Shown piece by piece: positions 17,299 to 25,325 of a DNA stretch of 48,463 nt (position 1 is the first letter of the stretch; the number at the start of each line of letters is the position of its first letter). Both the position numbers and the translations under genes were made by a program. Under the pieces are notes generated by a model, which did no database searches, had not been told where the DNA came from, and worked only from the letters and a program-made list of their open reading frames with translations. The stretch is from Desulfurococcales archaeon (GTDB lineage: Archaea; Thermoproteota; Thermoprotei_A; Sulfolobales; NBVN01): positions 1-48,463 of the forward strand of contig JALVVU010000070.1 of assembly GCA_027023255.1 (NCBI GenBank), read 5' to 3'.

Positions 17299-18595
17299 AC
17301 TCGTCGAGCCTCCTATTCCTTAATAGCTTACTCAGTATGGCTGACCTCCTAACCCACACGTTGAGGGGTACCTTAGTTAAGTTCTTGATGTCACGCAGTA
17401 GTTCCTCTAGTCTTGAGAAGCGTTTGGGCTTGCCCCGGAACAGTGCCCGGAGGTTCTCCCTAACATACCACACACCTATGGGGAGGTTGAAGCCAGGGTA
17501 GATTTCCCGGTACAGTACGGCCATCCCCTTCCTCCGTGTGCGGAGCATGAATTCCGCCGTGGCTAGCCTAGCGGCGTAGTAGCACCCGCCTATTGAGGCG
17601 TACTCGCTCCTGCCGCCGGGCCCCTCCCAATCGCCTTCCAAGCTAACCGTGGTTCCGTTGGGGTTCCATGTGGAGCCGGGGAACCATGCCTCCATCCACT
17701 CGAAGCTCCACTGACCTGGAATGATTATCGCTATGAATAGGTTCCTTGCGTGCTCCCTGATGAAGAGGAGGTACTCGCCGAATTCAGGCAGTTCCTTAAC
17801 GATCCTGACTAAGTGTCTTGACACGGTGTCGTCAACGGCCGTTATCGCCCAGCGTGTTGGCACTAAACGCCTCCTCCTGCCAGTGCCTAACGCCCCGACC
17901 GACAAAGCCTTCTGTATGCTTGACACGGGTAAGCCGCTCCTGTACAACTCGATAATGGCGTCCGTAGCCTTTAGGTCCGTGTCGTAGTACGCCTTACTCA
18001 ACGGTTTCGGGAAACGCGCATTACCAACAACTCTGAACTGCTTGGCGGGGGCCCTAGGCCCCATGGGCGGGGTTTCAGGGGCTAGGAGAGGCTCAGGTCT
18101 CGGGGGCTTAAGGAACTCCACCTCTATCTCCACGGGCTTCTCGGAGAGCGCCACTTCCTGAACCTTCATTACGGTGGGGGACCACGCGTTCTTCACGTTA
18201 ACTACTCCGTAGCCCCTGACTAGGGACAGCCTCATCGCTAGGACATCCTCTAGCTTAAGGTTGAGCCACGCTTCAGGCAGGTCATACGTGGAGGTGTCAC
18301 CCCTTAAGGGCGGCGCGGACGGACCTAACGCGACCTTAGGGTACCCGAACCTACCCACGAAAACCGATGGGGGTGAGGACCCAAATAACGAGTCCTTAGG
18401 GAGTCTTGAGGGTGCCTTAAGCACCGATAAGGTAACCGCTGCCCTAGCCCTAGCGAGTATGGGGCAGTAAGGCTTACCGCATAAGTACTTAGCACCCCTG
18501 CACAGGAGGCAGATGCTGGCGCTCACCATGACCCAGTACCGCTCCCTGAGTAGTACTTGGTTAGGAGAGAAATAAGAGCGCATTCCTCCCATCAC
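17279..18595 (-). CDS. nreA: Nre-family DNA repair protein (NreA)
   Basis: Nre proteins are archaeal factors reported to work with repair of DNA damage and to contact PCNA in some species. The N-terminal zinc-like module is CLLCRGAKYLCGKPYC (Cys29, Cys32, Cys39, Cys44). It is followed by SSPPSVFVGRFGYPKVALGP, the hallmark block. The C-terminal half has LGTGRRRRLVPTRWAITAVDD and GGCYYAARLA. The tail ends in LDEYAVKHH; I see no clear PIP-box (QxxLxxFF) there. The track start at 18595 leaves 22 residues before ATG 18529, which is also plausible. It probably forms an operon with the overlapping radical SAM gene. Confidence 0.93.
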   Translation of the reverse strand: MMGGMRSYFSPNQVLLRERYWVMVSASICLLCRGAKYLCGKPYCPILARARAAVTLSVLKAPSRLPKDSLFGSSPPSVFVGRFGYPKVALGPSAPPLRGDTSTYDLPEAWLNLKLEDVLAMRLSLVRGYGVVNVKNAWSPTVMKVQEVALSEKPVEIEVEFLKPPRPEPLLAPETPPMGPRAPAKQFRVVGNARFPKPLSKAYYDTDLKATDAIIELYRSGLPVSSIQKALSVGALGTGRRRRLVPTRWAITAVDDTVSRHLVRIVKELPEFGEYLLFIREHARNLFIAIIIPGQWSFEWMEAWFPGSTWNPNGTTVSLEGDWEGPGGRSEYASIGGCYYAARLATAEFMLRTRRKGMAVLYREIYPGFNLPIGVWYVRENLRALFRGKPKRFSRLEELLRDIKNLTKVPLNVWVRRSAILSKLLRNRRLDEYAVKHH

Positions 18596-18850
18596 AATAC
18601 TTTAGAGGTAGCCCTTTGGTGCGGGTCCATTAGCTTCGCACCCCATGGAGCTCCGGTCGAGGGAAACGCCACGCCCCTCCCACCTAAGGGATGGGTACCT
18701 CACCATAAAGCAGGGTCATAGTATCCGCACGTCACGATCCTCACCAATACTTAGAGAACGTTTGAAAGCATTGTTAAAGTAGGAGCAACCTCAGCATACG
18801 ATAAGGGGTTATGGGGAAAAAGAGAGTGATGTTTAGGTGTCGCTAGCACC
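18596..18850. other. intergenic region with hairpin in the nreA leader and ferredoxin 3' T-run
   Basis: This 255-bp gap has no convincing ORF. On the minus strand GGTGCG (from 18642) pairs with CGCACC (to 18618) around a 13-nt loop, 22 bp before the nreA start, and a GGAGCTCC palindrome lies just beyond. A T5 run (CTCTTTTTCCCC, about 18816-18827 on the minus strand) probably ends ferredoxin transcription. The GC-rich middle could hold a small structured RNA, but I cannot name one. Confidence 0.35.
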
Positions 18851-19033
18851 TTAGTCCTGCACTGTTATGGCACCCTCTGGGCAGACGGACTCGCAGACCC
18901 TGCAGCCAATGCAGGCGTCCGGGTTCACTACCTTCGCCTTACCTCCCTGAATCTCAAGCACGCCTTGAGGACAAGATGACGCGCAGGTTCCACATCCAGT
19001 GCACTTCGCCTCATCCACTATGGGCTTGGGCAT
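18851..19033 (-). CDS. 2[4Fe-4S] ferredoxin
   Basis: Small electron carrier of 60 residues with two complete CxxCxxCxxxCP motifs: CTGCGTCASSCPQG (from Cys11) and CIGCRVCESVCPEG (from Cys41). The two-fold repeat and short length fit clostridial-type 8Fe ferredoxins. It probably serves soluble ferredoxin-linked oxidoreductases. Expression looks strong: a TTTATTTATA box, then GGGGGTG exactly 6 nt before the ATG. It is a single-gene unit between intergenic regions; its redox partner is not in the neighbourhood. Confidence 0.95.
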   Translation of the reverse strand: MPKPIVDEAKCTGCGTCASSCPQGVLEIQGGKAKVVNPDACIGCRVCESVCPEGAITVQD

Positions 19034-19076
19034 TGTTCACACCCCCAATACGAGACTTCGTCATCTAGTACATGAT

Positions 19077-19090
19077 GCATATAAATAAAT
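19077..19090 (-). promoter_or_regulatory. strong TATA box of the ferredoxin gene
   Basis: The minus strand reads ATTTATTTATATGC about 45-57 bp before the ATG at 19033. It is followed at the right distance by a GGGGGTG ribosome site (19040-19046). This is one of the best promoter-like elements in the window. Confidence 0.55.
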
Positions 19091-19159
19091 GTCTTACTAC
19101 GACCCCTACACTTAAAACAATTTTAACTACGTTCCCGTAAAACATACACACGATAATAC

Positions 19160-20335
19160 TCAACCACTAGAAAGCAATAGTATTACACGTAACACCTCCT
19201 CCCTAACTCGTTTATCGCTGAGGGCCTCAACCATTAACTTATGGGCTGCGCTTTCCCTTCCCTTAGCTAAGGCCTCACATACTTTCTTTAGGTCTGCATG
19301 CGTGACCATATCCTTAATGCAGGCCTGCCTTATCACGGTAATCCATGTAGGACCGGGCCCACCTAACTTAAACTCGCGTGCAGACTCAGGTATTCTGACC
19401 TCCCCATAACTCTTGAGTGTGTGTAATGCAGTATTAATTACATAAGCTACGAGCACCAATGTTATGACGCCCACCACAAAGGCCGTAGCTAAGGGGGCCT
19501 CACGGTAGGAACTCATGAGTACGTAGTAGTATCGGTAGGGATTAATGATGGCCGCCACCACCTTCGGAGCGGGTTGCTCGCTACTCAGGAGTTCAGGTAA
19601 GCTCTCAGGTCTTAACACGTAGGGCTTGGCGTCGATAATAGATACTGACGCGTTACCGGCATCGGCTTTGAGAAGGGTGAGTAGCCTTACGTAAGGGTTC
19701 AGGTCACTTGGCGGGGTTAGCGCCGCGTTGGTGAATATTGTTCCGTCACCAAATACGTAGGCAGTCACCGCCCCTCTATACACGGCGGCCACAGGTGCGC
19801 CCCCGGCAGCAGCTATGACCTTGGCATCGCCCCACACCTTGAGGGGGGATGCGTAGGCGAATTCCACACTCACGCTCTCCCCGTGTATTTTGACAGGTGC
19901 CACGAATGTTGGTGTCCCATTAACTAGGAGTACCTTGCCCTCAACCCGTATAGGTACTTCAAGAGCCTCGAGGACAGCATTGCTGTACACGCCCTCATCA
20001 GCTACGACAAGGACGTAACCCTCCCTAACGAGCTTGCAGATCCTCTCAACCTCCTGCCTGCTGAGTGGCTTTGTAGGGGAAATCAAGAACACAATCCCCT
20101 TACCCCTCGGGAGGACTGTGTGCCCCCAGTCCAGGACTATTACGGTTCTCATCGATAAGTTACTGGTTAGGATGTTAACCAGTGCCGACGTACCGTCCCA
20201 CCTACTATTGAGTGGGGAAGCCCCAACATACGTCAAGCCTGCAGTGTTCGGTTCCAGCATCAACGCTAACAGGAACGCCGCAACAAGCAGCAGGAGTGTG
20301 AACCTTCCTCTACCTTCCGTGGCGACCCACCTCAA
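19160..20335 (-). CDS. DUF4350-type membrane protein
   Basis: A 391-residue membrane protein. It has an N-terminal helix (FTLLLLVAAFLLALML), then an extracytoplasmic domain with NSRWDGTSALVNILTS and VFLISPTKPLSRQEVERICKLVREGYVLVVADEG. That is the DUF4350 pattern, a GATase-like fold of unknown activity. A second helix (LATAFVVGVITLVLVAYVI, about 283-302) and a cytoplasmic helical tail of about 85 residues follow. DUF4350 proteins usually sit beside MoxR, DUF58 and DUF4129 proteins, as here. The TTG start lies inside the end of the 67-aa gene (26-bp overlap). It is last of four overlapping leftward genes. Catalytic role is unknown. Confidence 0.75.
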   Translation of the reverse strand: MRWVATEGRGRFTLLLLVAAFLLALMLEPNTAGLTYVGASPLNSRWDGTSALVNILTSNLSMRTVIVLDWGHTVLPRGKGIVFLISPTKPLSRQEVERICKLVREGYVLVVADEGVYSNAVLEALEVPIRVEGKVLLVNGTPTFVAPVKIHGESVSVEFAYASPLKVWGDAKVIAAAGGAPVAAVYRGAVTAYVFGDGTIFTNAALTPPSDLNPYVRLLTLLKADAGNASVSIIDAKPYVLRPESLPELLSSEQPAPKVVAAIINPYRYYYVLMSSYREAPLATAFVVGVITLVLVAYVINTALHTLKSYGEVRIPESAREFKLGGPGPTWITVIRQACIKDMVTHADLKKVCEALAKGRESAAHKLMVEALSDKRVREEVLRVILLLSSG

Positions 20336-20513
20336 CTATGTAGGATAGGATCGCCAACCCAGAAATCAGAGATACCACCGACATGACGTACTTGCCAAAA
20401 CCAGCAGCGATCACGGCTGCGGCGAAGAAAGCTATCGCCACCGCTACAGGCACTAGGGTGGCCGCACCTGGGGAGGAACCTAGTGAAGCAGGCTTATCCT
20501 CACTACCAGCCAA
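20310..20513 (-). CDS. small two-helix membrane protein of the MoxR cluster
   Basis: 67 residues with two predicted membrane helices: LVPVAVAIAFFAAAVIAAG and YVMSVVSLISGLAILSYIV. The tail is short and basic. It overlaps the upstream gene by 11 bp and the downstream DUF4350 gene by 26 bp, so it sits in a translationally coupled set. I recognise no family. The tight overlaps on both sides and clean hydrophobic segments support it as a real gene. The start is TTG. Confidence 0.6.
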   Translation of the reverse strand: MAGSEDKPASLGSSPGAATLVPVAVAIAFFAAAVIAAGFGKYVMSVVSLISGLAILSYIVEVGRHGR

Positions 20514-21297
20514 GGCGCTTTATCACCTCCTCAACGAATCGCAACGTACTACCGAGATTGATAACGTCAACCTCCCTCAAGAGGGCTACGGAGGCGACCG
20601 CACAGGCGGCAAGGAGCACTACGCGCCCGACGCGACTCCTCCCTATGGTAAGTACCGCGAGCAGGGAGGTAAGCGTCGCCACCGCAATAGAGGGCACCAC
20701 AGGCACCCCCACTAGGATTGAGGCCCTAGTGACTAAGGCGGTCAATATGACCCAAACAAGCATTCCGGAGATCTTATCAAGCATCCGTCTACTGAGACCC
20801 CTCAACCACCTTAAGCCTATCGGGGCCGTATCTACGCGTAGACCGCGTCCAAGCGCGTAAGAAACACCTAGCGCGTACGACGCGATAGCCGACACCAGCA
20901 CCACAGCTAAGGGTTCCGCCACACTTAGTGAACGCGATGCAAGCGATGGAGCGATAACTAGCGGCATACCAACCATCAGGGCCACGTTCCCGGCAACAAA
21001 GCTTCTTGGCACGTAGCCCCTAACATCACTCAACGCTAACCTAGCGATAACCCCGACTAACGCTAAGGAGCACGCTACTAGGATACCAAGCAATGCATTG
21101 CCATTAAGAGGAATCAAAGCAGTAATCAACGCTACCATGGAGAGGACCTGAGCGCCTAATGAGAAGGATACGGATGCCGCGACGAAGGACGCTATCGCCG
21201 CGCACGCCGGGATGCCCTCAACCCTTGAGGCACACAACACTATCGATAAAATAGATAGCAGGATACTGAGTGCGGACAGGGCTTTACCCGGTTTCAA
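20503..21297 (-). CDS. multi-spanning membrane protein of the MoxR cluster, unknown function
   Basis: 264 residues with about eight hydrophobic segments. Examples are ALSILLSILSIVLCA, LLGILVACSLALVGVIARLAL, MLVWVILTALVTRASILVGV and VVLLAACAVASVALL. A short cytosolic-type loop (GLRWLRGLSRRMLDK) is basic. No known domain is recognisable. It begins 14 bp inside the end of the DUF4129-like gene and its stop overlaps the 67-aa gene. It is therefore expected to be made with the MoxR-associated membrane proteins and may form a complex with them. Confidence 0.7.
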   Translation of the reverse strand: MKPGKALSALSILLSILSIVLCASRVEGIPACAAIASFVAASVSFSLGAQVLSMVALITALIPLNGNALLGILVACSLALVGVIARLALSDVRGYVPRSFVAGNVALMVGMPLVIAPSLASRSLSVAEPLAVVLVSAIASYALGVSYALGRGLRVDTAPIGLRWLRGLSRRMLDKISGMLVWVILTALVTRASILVGVPVVPSIAVATLTSLLAVLTIGRSRVGRVVLLAACAVASVALLREVDVINLGSTLRFVEEVIKRLGW

Positions 21298-22993
21298 GGA
21301 GCGTCTTCACCTCCTGCAGGAGTTCCTGTGCTATGGAGGAAAGTTCCTTTGTTGCCTTCACGCCAGCATATCTCACACCTTCATAAAGCGTGGCCAGTTT
21401 GAGGAGCGCCCTTCCCGCGTCAGTCCTTAGGCTGCGTAGTATCTCACTAACCATCTCCCTGTGCGTTAGGTTTGCACGTAGCTCCACACCCGAGACCCTG
21501 GACGCTACCGTGACAGCTTCCCAGAACTCCCTCACCACCGCTGGTAACCCGCTCCCCACTACCCTAGGCAAGGGTCTCACTGGGGCGGGCCCCCGCTTAA
21601 TCCTGAGCGTCAGCGTAAGGGCTACGAATACCGCGAGACCTAGAAGCAGCGTGAGTAAGGGCATGGAGAGGGTCTCGACGATGCCGGTACCCTTCCCGGC
21701 CCCCGCAACGGTCTTGACGCTTCCTACCTCAGCTAGGGTTAATGACCACCACCTCGTACTTGCTGAAGACGCTGGCAGGGTCGGTAAATTCACGGACTTA
21801 ACCACCTCAACCAATACCCCTATCGCGGGGACGGTAACGTAGCTCGCTGACTGCGCTCTATGAGTCACGGTAGGGCTTCCCGACATTCCAGGCACCCGAA
21901 GTGGGTTGCTGGGTTGAGGCCTAATCCAGTGCCTAGGTATTGGAGGGCGCTCTCCCTCCGTAACGCCTGAAATAACGTTGCTGACGCTCTGGCTTGTGCT
22001 CGCCCTTGGAGGGGTCGTGTGCGTTACGCCAGGTAACACCAAGGGCGCGTTGGGGTTGAGTGTTACGTTGTTATTGGTTGCCGCAACTTCTATTGCCTTA
22101 ACTATCTCGTCAACACTCATGTTGCGTAGCACGTTGAGCGGTACCTTACTGACGGCGTTAATCACCGCAGTCACAGGTACCTTACTGAGGATCTCGATTG
22201 CCTTAGGTCCGAGTCTTTCGAGAACAGCGACTGCCTTAAGCATGTCTTTCGCATTGATTGCCGTCCAGCCGCTTCCTTGGTGTTCTCCCGTGCTTGGTGG
22301 CTGGACTACCTCATTGATTGTTTGTGGGGGTAGCTGGCAGGCCATATATGCCGCCACAATTAACGAGGTATTTTCCGCGGTCTCACGCATGATTGCGTGC
22401 GCGTTACCGTAGCGGTGGGTCGCTAAGGCTTCCTGAAACGCGGCTATCGCGGATAGAGCCCTTAGCGCTATCGAGCTATTGCCCTTCGGTGCATTCGCTA
22501 TGCTTAAGGCAACGTAGTTAAGCGCTACCTGGCACGAGGCTCTGTCGGTGAGGGTGTCCCACATGACCTTCGTGGAGTTTACGATTCCCTGCATTACCAT
22601 GTAGTTTATTGACGCGTTCAGCACCCTCACAATGTCTTGCGTCTTGATGACGGGGTTGAGCCCAGCAAGTACCTTCAGCGCCTTAAGCTGTATGCCGCCA
22701 ACGAGCAACGCGTACTCGCTGGGGCTAGTTACCCTCCTAAGCATCGCGTTACCCCACTCAATCAGGCTTGAGTTACTCCTCAATTGAGTGATCGGCTCGC
22801 CCCACCCCCTTAACCACGCTTTAAGTACATTCAATGCCGTTATCAGCGATGTAGCTTCACGAGCAACATCATCACTATGTCGTGGGGCTGGGTAACCATA
22901 GTAAGCGCTGACCGGAGGTGCCGTGATTGCCGCTAAGACGATCAAGCATAGTAGCGCCGTTACTACTCTCGCTGAAGCCGTAGTTAATGTCAT
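21284..22993 (-). CDS. secreted helical protein with C-terminal membrane helix and DUF4129-like tail
   Basis: A 569-residue protein with an N-terminal signal (VVTALLCLIVLAAITAPPVSA) and an external helical region of about 300 residues. A Pro/Ser/Thr-rich stretch (about 340-400) leads to a membrane helix (MPLLTLLLGLAVFVALTLTL). The cytoplasmic tail resembles DUF4129: TREXX-like NLTHREMVSEILRSL followed by ALLKLATLYEGVRYAG, matching the usual L-T-x-L-Y-E-x-x-R-Y-G signature. DUF4129 domains accompany MoxR/DUF58 systems, often with a transglutaminase domain, which is absent here. It starts the leftward cluster opposite moxR. The DUF4129 assignment is by eye. Confidence 0.65.
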   Translation of the reverse strand: MTLTTASARVVTALLCLIVLAAITAPPVSAYYGYPAPRHSDDVAREATSLITALNVLKAWLRGWGEPITQLRSNSSLIEWGNAMLRRVTSPSEYALLVGGIQLKALKVLAGLNPVIKTQDIVRVLNASINYMVMQGIVNSTKVMWDTLTDRASCQVALNYVALSIANAPKGNSSIALRALSAIAAFQEALATHRYGNAHAIMRETAENTSLIVAAYMACQLPPQTINEVVQPPSTGEHQGSGWTAINAKDMLKAVAVLERLGPKAIEILSKVPVTAVINAVSKVPLNVLRNMSVDEIVKAIEVAATNNNVTLNPNAPLVLPGVTHTTPPRASTSQSVSNVISGVTEGERPPIPRHWIRPQPSNPLRVPGMSGSPTVTHRAQSASYVTVPAIGVLVEVVKSVNLPTLPASSASTRWWSLTLAEVGSVKTVAGAGKGTGIVETLSMPLLTLLLGLAVFVALTLTLRIKRGPAPVRPLPRVVGSGLPAVVREFWEAVTVASRVSGVELRANLTHREMVSEILRSLRTDAGRALLKLATLYEGVRYAGVKATKELSSIAQELLQEVKTLLETG

Positions 22994-23056
22994 TGTAGGC
23001 GTCGGCCCTGAGATATAAGGGCTTCGAACGAATTATGTGTTTGGTGGAAAAACTAG
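22994..23056. promoter_or_regulatory. bidirectional promoter between moxR and the DUF4129-like cluster
   Basis: Only 63 bp separate the divergent starts. GATATAAGG (23012-23019) fits as TATA box for moxR (start 23057, with GGTGG at 23043-23047 as ribosome site). Read on the other strand, the same CTTATATC would place leftward initiation at or next to the ATG at 22993, giving a leaderless message. An ATAATT near 23030 is an alternative leftward box. Confidence 0.5.
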
Positions 23057-24001
23057 GTGACGTTAACCGCATCACTAATTGATAGGGTGGTGAAGGAATC
23101 CTCGAAAGTGCTTGTTGGTAGGGGGCATGAAGTGAAGTTATTGATGATCGCGATAATCGCTGACGGGCACGCCCTAGTTGAGGGGGTGCCTGGAACCGCT
23201 AAGACTTTGATGGCTAAGACGGTGGCGCGCCTCCTGAACCTTTCTTTTAGGCGTATTCAGTTTACTCCTGATTTGTTGCCTGCTGATATTGTTGGTACGC
23301 GTGTTTTTGATCCGTCTCGCGGTGTTTTCGTTGTTCGTGAGGGACCCATATTCGCCAACATTGTCCTGGCGGACGAGATCAATAGGGCGTCACCAAGAAC
23401 GCAGTCAGCACTACTGGAAGCAATGCAGGAAAAACAAGCAACCATAGAAGGAGAAACAAGACCATTACCTGATCCATTCACCGTGATAGCCACAATGAAT
23501 CCTATAGAGCTGGAGGGCGTGTTCCCGCTACCAGAGGCGCAACTGGATAGGTTCCTCATTAAGGTTAGCGTAAATCAGCCATCGAGAGATGAAATGAAGT
23601 CCTTACTGCTCAGGGGGTCGTGGCGCATTGATGAGGCGTTTAACTCGTTAAGGCCTGTGGCGGGTCGTGACGAGGTAATCGCATGCCGCAGTGAGATCAA
23701 GGAGGTGAGGGTTGAGGAACCCGTAGTGGAGTATGTCACGAGGATATGCGAGGCGTCACATAATCACCCAGCCCTGAGGCTAGGGGTAACGCCTCGTGGC
23801 GCTTTAGTGCTTCTGCGGGTGGCTAAGGTATTCGCCCTCCTTAACGGTAGGAAGTACGTGATCCCCGACGACGTTAAGGCGGCGGCCATGCCCGCCTTGA
23901 GCCATAGGCTCTTCCTGAAGCCAGAATTCCTTGCGGAGGGTCTGCACGGTGAGGATGTAGTTGAGGACCTACTCAACCGTGTGGAGGTACCTAAGCCTTG
24001 A
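23057..24001 (+). CDS. moxR: MoxR-type AAA+ ATPase
   Basis: MoxR ATPases act as chaperones that mature or activate protein complexes, often with DUF58 and von Willebrand-type partners. Walker A is GVPGTAKT (43-50), Walker B IVLADEIN, followed by the family block RASPRTQSALLEAMQEKQ. Sensor 1 is IATMNP, the arginine-containing LPEAQLDRF block is present, and the C-terminal lid contains TPRGALVLLRVAK. Length (314 aa) is usual. The GTG start has GGTGG 9-10 nt upstream. The gene overlaps DUF58 by 4 bp. Codon usage switches sharply inside the gene (see findings). Confidence 0.96.
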   Translation: MTLTASLIDRVVKESSKVLVGRGHEVKLLMIAIIADGHALVEGVPGTAKTLMAKTVARLLNLSFRRIQFTPDLLPADIVGTRVFDPSRGVFVVREGPIFANIVLADEINRASPRTQSALLEAMQEKQATIEGETRPLPDPFTVIATMNPIELEGVFPLPEAQLDRFLIKVSVNQPSRDEMKSLLLRGSWRIDEAFNSLRPVAGRDEVIACRSEIKEVRVEEPVVEYVTRICEASHNHPALRLGVTPRGALVLLRVAKVFALLNGRKYVIPDDVKAAAMPALSHRLFLKPEFLAEGLHGEDVVEDLLNRVEVPKP

Positions 24002-25317
24002 ATAGTACAGAGCACCAAGTAAGTGCCCGCGTAACGAGTGCCGGGTGGATTCTCGCGTTGGTGGGGCTCATGTCTCTACTTGCGTCGCTCTTTAACTCAC
24101 CACTTAGGCCGTTCCTAACGTTACTTGCCGTAGCTGCCTTCACCCCCTTCTTCACGGCACTAGGTTTATCGGCCAGCGCTTCAGGCGTGAAGCACGTGGA
24201 AGTTACTGTCGAACCCTCTGACGCCGTAGTTCCCGAGGGTAGCGAGGTCCATGTTAACGTACGTGTTAGGTCCTCCGTTTTCCGCGTAGGTAGGGTTTCT
24301 AGGGCTTTACTGGTGGCGGATCCGGGTGCTGACGTTACATTGCATGAGGTTAGGTTGTTGAGTGATGACTACACCGAGCTTTCATTTAGGGTTACTGGCA
24401 GGTTAGGTAAGCATTCCTTGGGCCCGTTACTCCTGCGCCTAGCTGTGTTAGGTGGTGTAACGGTGCTTGAGACCTCATTAGGCGTAGTAGCTCAGGTCAG
24501 GGTGGCACCAACCAGTCTAAGGGTGGCGGCACACCTAGCGCCTCCAGGCGCACGCTATGCGGGCACCACACCAGCAGGAGTTAGCGGGGCCGGCACAGAA
24601 TTCCTCATGATTCGCGAGTACTTTCCGGGGGACGACACGCGCAGGATAGACTGGAAAGCGTTTGCGAGGACGGGTAAGCTAGCCATCAAGCTCTTCGAGA
24701 AGGAGTCATCGCAGGGAGTTATCTTAGGGGTGACGATCCACGACGGTTTCTTCCGGGGTAGACCCTCGGCCTTCGAGGTCCTAGCAAGGGAGCTAGCCTC
24801 CCTAGCCTCCTCCCTCATTAAGGCTGGACTATGGGTTAGGTTAGCGGTAAGTACAGAGTACGGAGTAATCATAGGTGAAAAGGCTTCATCGCCCTCAACG
24901 ATAAGTAACGTGTTCCAGGTCCTCGCGTCGGTTGAGTGGCCTAAAGAACCTTCACACGCTGTAACCGCTAACCGCGTGCTTGGCTGGCTTATCCGTGAGG
25001 TTTTACGTTCAACGCGGGCAACCCCCTCAGTAGTGGTTATGACCGTTCTTGATGTGGTGGATGAGTCCGACATGGTGATGCTCTCATTACTTAAGAAGTG
25101 GGTTAGGGCTCAAGGTCATGAATTCATAGCGATTGCGACACCGCCGCCAGTACTTAGGATTGCCGGTGGGGACGCCGACATTAGCAACATAGGTGAAGCA
25201 AGGAAAGCCGTGACTCAAACACTACAGTTATCGCGAGCATACGGTGTGGATGTCTTTATCACACATTCTCTCAACGAAATACTAAGGAGGGTAGCTGCTG
25301 CGGCACTCAAGGTTTAA
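23998..25317 (+). CDS. DUF58 domain protein (MoxR partner)
   Basis: DUF58 proteins carry a vWA-like fold and are the regular operon partner of MoxR. Two N-terminal membrane helices (ILALVGLMSLLASLF and FLTLLAVAAFTPFFTALGL) precede a beta-rich region with VEPSDAVVPEGSEVHVNVRVR. The signature block is GTEFLMIREYFPGDDTRRID followed by WKAFARTGKLAIK and LFEKES (about 200-238). The C-terminal half has the vWA-like SVVVMTVLDVVDESD strand. The TTG start overlaps the moxR stop (TTGA), so translation is coupled. It converges on the flippase gene with only 8 bp between stops. Confidence 0.9.
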   Translation: MNSTEHQVSARVTSAGWILALVGLMSLLASLFNSPLRPFLTLLAVAAFTPFFTALGLSASASGVKHVEVTVEPSDAVVPEGSEVHVNVRVRSSVFRVGRVSRALLVADPGADVTLHEVRLLSDDYTELSFRVTGRLGKHSLGPLLLRLAVLGGVTVLETSLGVVAQVRVAPTSLRVAAHLAPPGARYAGTTPAGVSGAGTEFLMIREYFPGDDTRRIDWKAFARTGKLAIKLFEKESSQGVILGVTIHDGFFRGRPSAFEVLARELASLASSLIKAGLWVRLAVSTEYGVIIGEKASSPSTISNVFQVLASVEWPKEPSHAVTANRVLGWLIREVLRSTRATPSVVVMTVLDVVDESDMVMLSLLKKWVRAQGHEFIAIATPPPVLRIAGGDADISNIGEARKAVTQTLQLSRAYGVDVFITHSLNEILRRVAAAALKV

Positions 25318-25325
25318 CAGCTTCT

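Noticed and set aside
21390-22412. Two long rightward ORFs (150 and 144 codons) antisense to the DUF4129-like gene
   Set aside because: They are shadows of a gene with signal peptide, membrane helix and domain; Ser/Thr/Leu-rich composition is typical of a complementary frame.
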